Of a stretch of 5,724 nt of DNA, positions 5,679 through 5,724 are shown in pieces. The stretch spans positions 1 through 5,724 of the forward strand of contig JAHHTS010000125.1 of the NCBI GenBank assembly GCA_020024475.1, written 5' to 3'. Position 1 is the stretch's first letter; each line of letters begins with the position of its first letter. The stretch comes from Oscillospiraceae bacterium. GTDB lineage: Bacteria > Bacillota > Clostridia > Oscillospirales > Ruminococcaceae. The notes under the pieces are model-generated. The model was not told the origin of the DNA. It did not search any database and was given only the letters and a program-made list of their open reading frames with translations. The translations under genes and the position numbers were made by a program.

Positions 5679-5724
5679 TTATCTATAATCATAAATTACT
5701 TTCCCGTTTTCTTCAAATTTTCTC
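5679..5724 (-). CDS. C-terminal end of an unidentified gene (partial)
   Basis: Fourteen codons, RKFEENGKVIYDYR, end at a TAA (5681-5679) and run off the window edge. The call rests on the strong minus-strand terminator just downstream and on the protein-like composition. A second frame also stays open for eight codons to a TAA at about 5698-5696, so the frame is not certain. Nothing about function can be said. Confidence 0.45.
   Translation of the reverse strand, partial: RKFEENGKVIYDYR

Noticed and set aside
4991..5724. Insertion sequence or bacteriocin precursor gene in the upstream gap
   Set aside because: No transposase motif, no terminal repeats flanking a gene, and no double-glycine or lantibiotic-like small frame with a ribosome binding site was found.
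1..5724. CRISPR array, tRNA or rRNA genes
   Set aside because: No regularly spaced repeats and no recognisable tRNA or rRNA sequence was seen on either strand.

Overview
The window is AT-rich, and every supported gene lies on the minus strand. Codon use, strong AGGAGG-type ribosome binding sites and the protein families point to a low-GC Firmicute, most likely a gut-type Clostridia (Lachnospiraceae-like). That placement is inference from family resemblance, not from a marker gene.

The core, about 306 to 5046, is a complete peptide-sensing and detoxification module of the BceRS-BceAB type. Read in the direction of transcription it holds an OmpR-family response regulator, a short intramembrane-sensing histidine kinase, an ABC ATPase, and a 10-TM FtsX-like permease with a large extracellular domain between TM7 and TM8. 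A near-consensus promoter (TTGACT, 17 bp, TATCCT) drives the regulator and kinase. The 111-bp gap between kinase and ATPase holds a perfect inverted repeat, CTTACA-TTTT-TGTAAG, which fits the TnACA-N4-TGTAA pattern I recall for BceR/VirR-like regulators. It sits next to a kinase-end hairpin and upstream of candidate -10 boxes. The expected circuit is that the transporter and kinase sense an antimicrobial peptide together, the regulator is phosphorylated, and the regulator activates the transporter genes. The substrate cannot be read from the sequence.

Downstream (1 to 261) begins a second transporter, the N-terminal membrane domain of an MsbA/LmrA-type ABC exporter, cut by the window edge. 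It is separated from the permease gene by a compact hairpin whose 3' arm could alternatively pair with the exporter's ribosome binding site.

Upstream (about 5043 to 5724) the region is decayed or non-coding. It contains a broken MNT-fold nucleotidyltransferase with an amber stop, a frameshift and a lost active-site Asp, and an unrecognised coding remnant before it. Further up are a 13-bp perfect inverted repeat, an intrinsic terminator, and the last codons of an unidentified gene that enters from the window edge. The -35 box of the regulator promoter overlaps the tail of the dead nucleotidyltransferase. I see no clearly novel multi-gene system. The most interesting points are the regulatory overlaps at 3266-3322 and 267-304 and the dead gene/promoter junction at 5018-5092.
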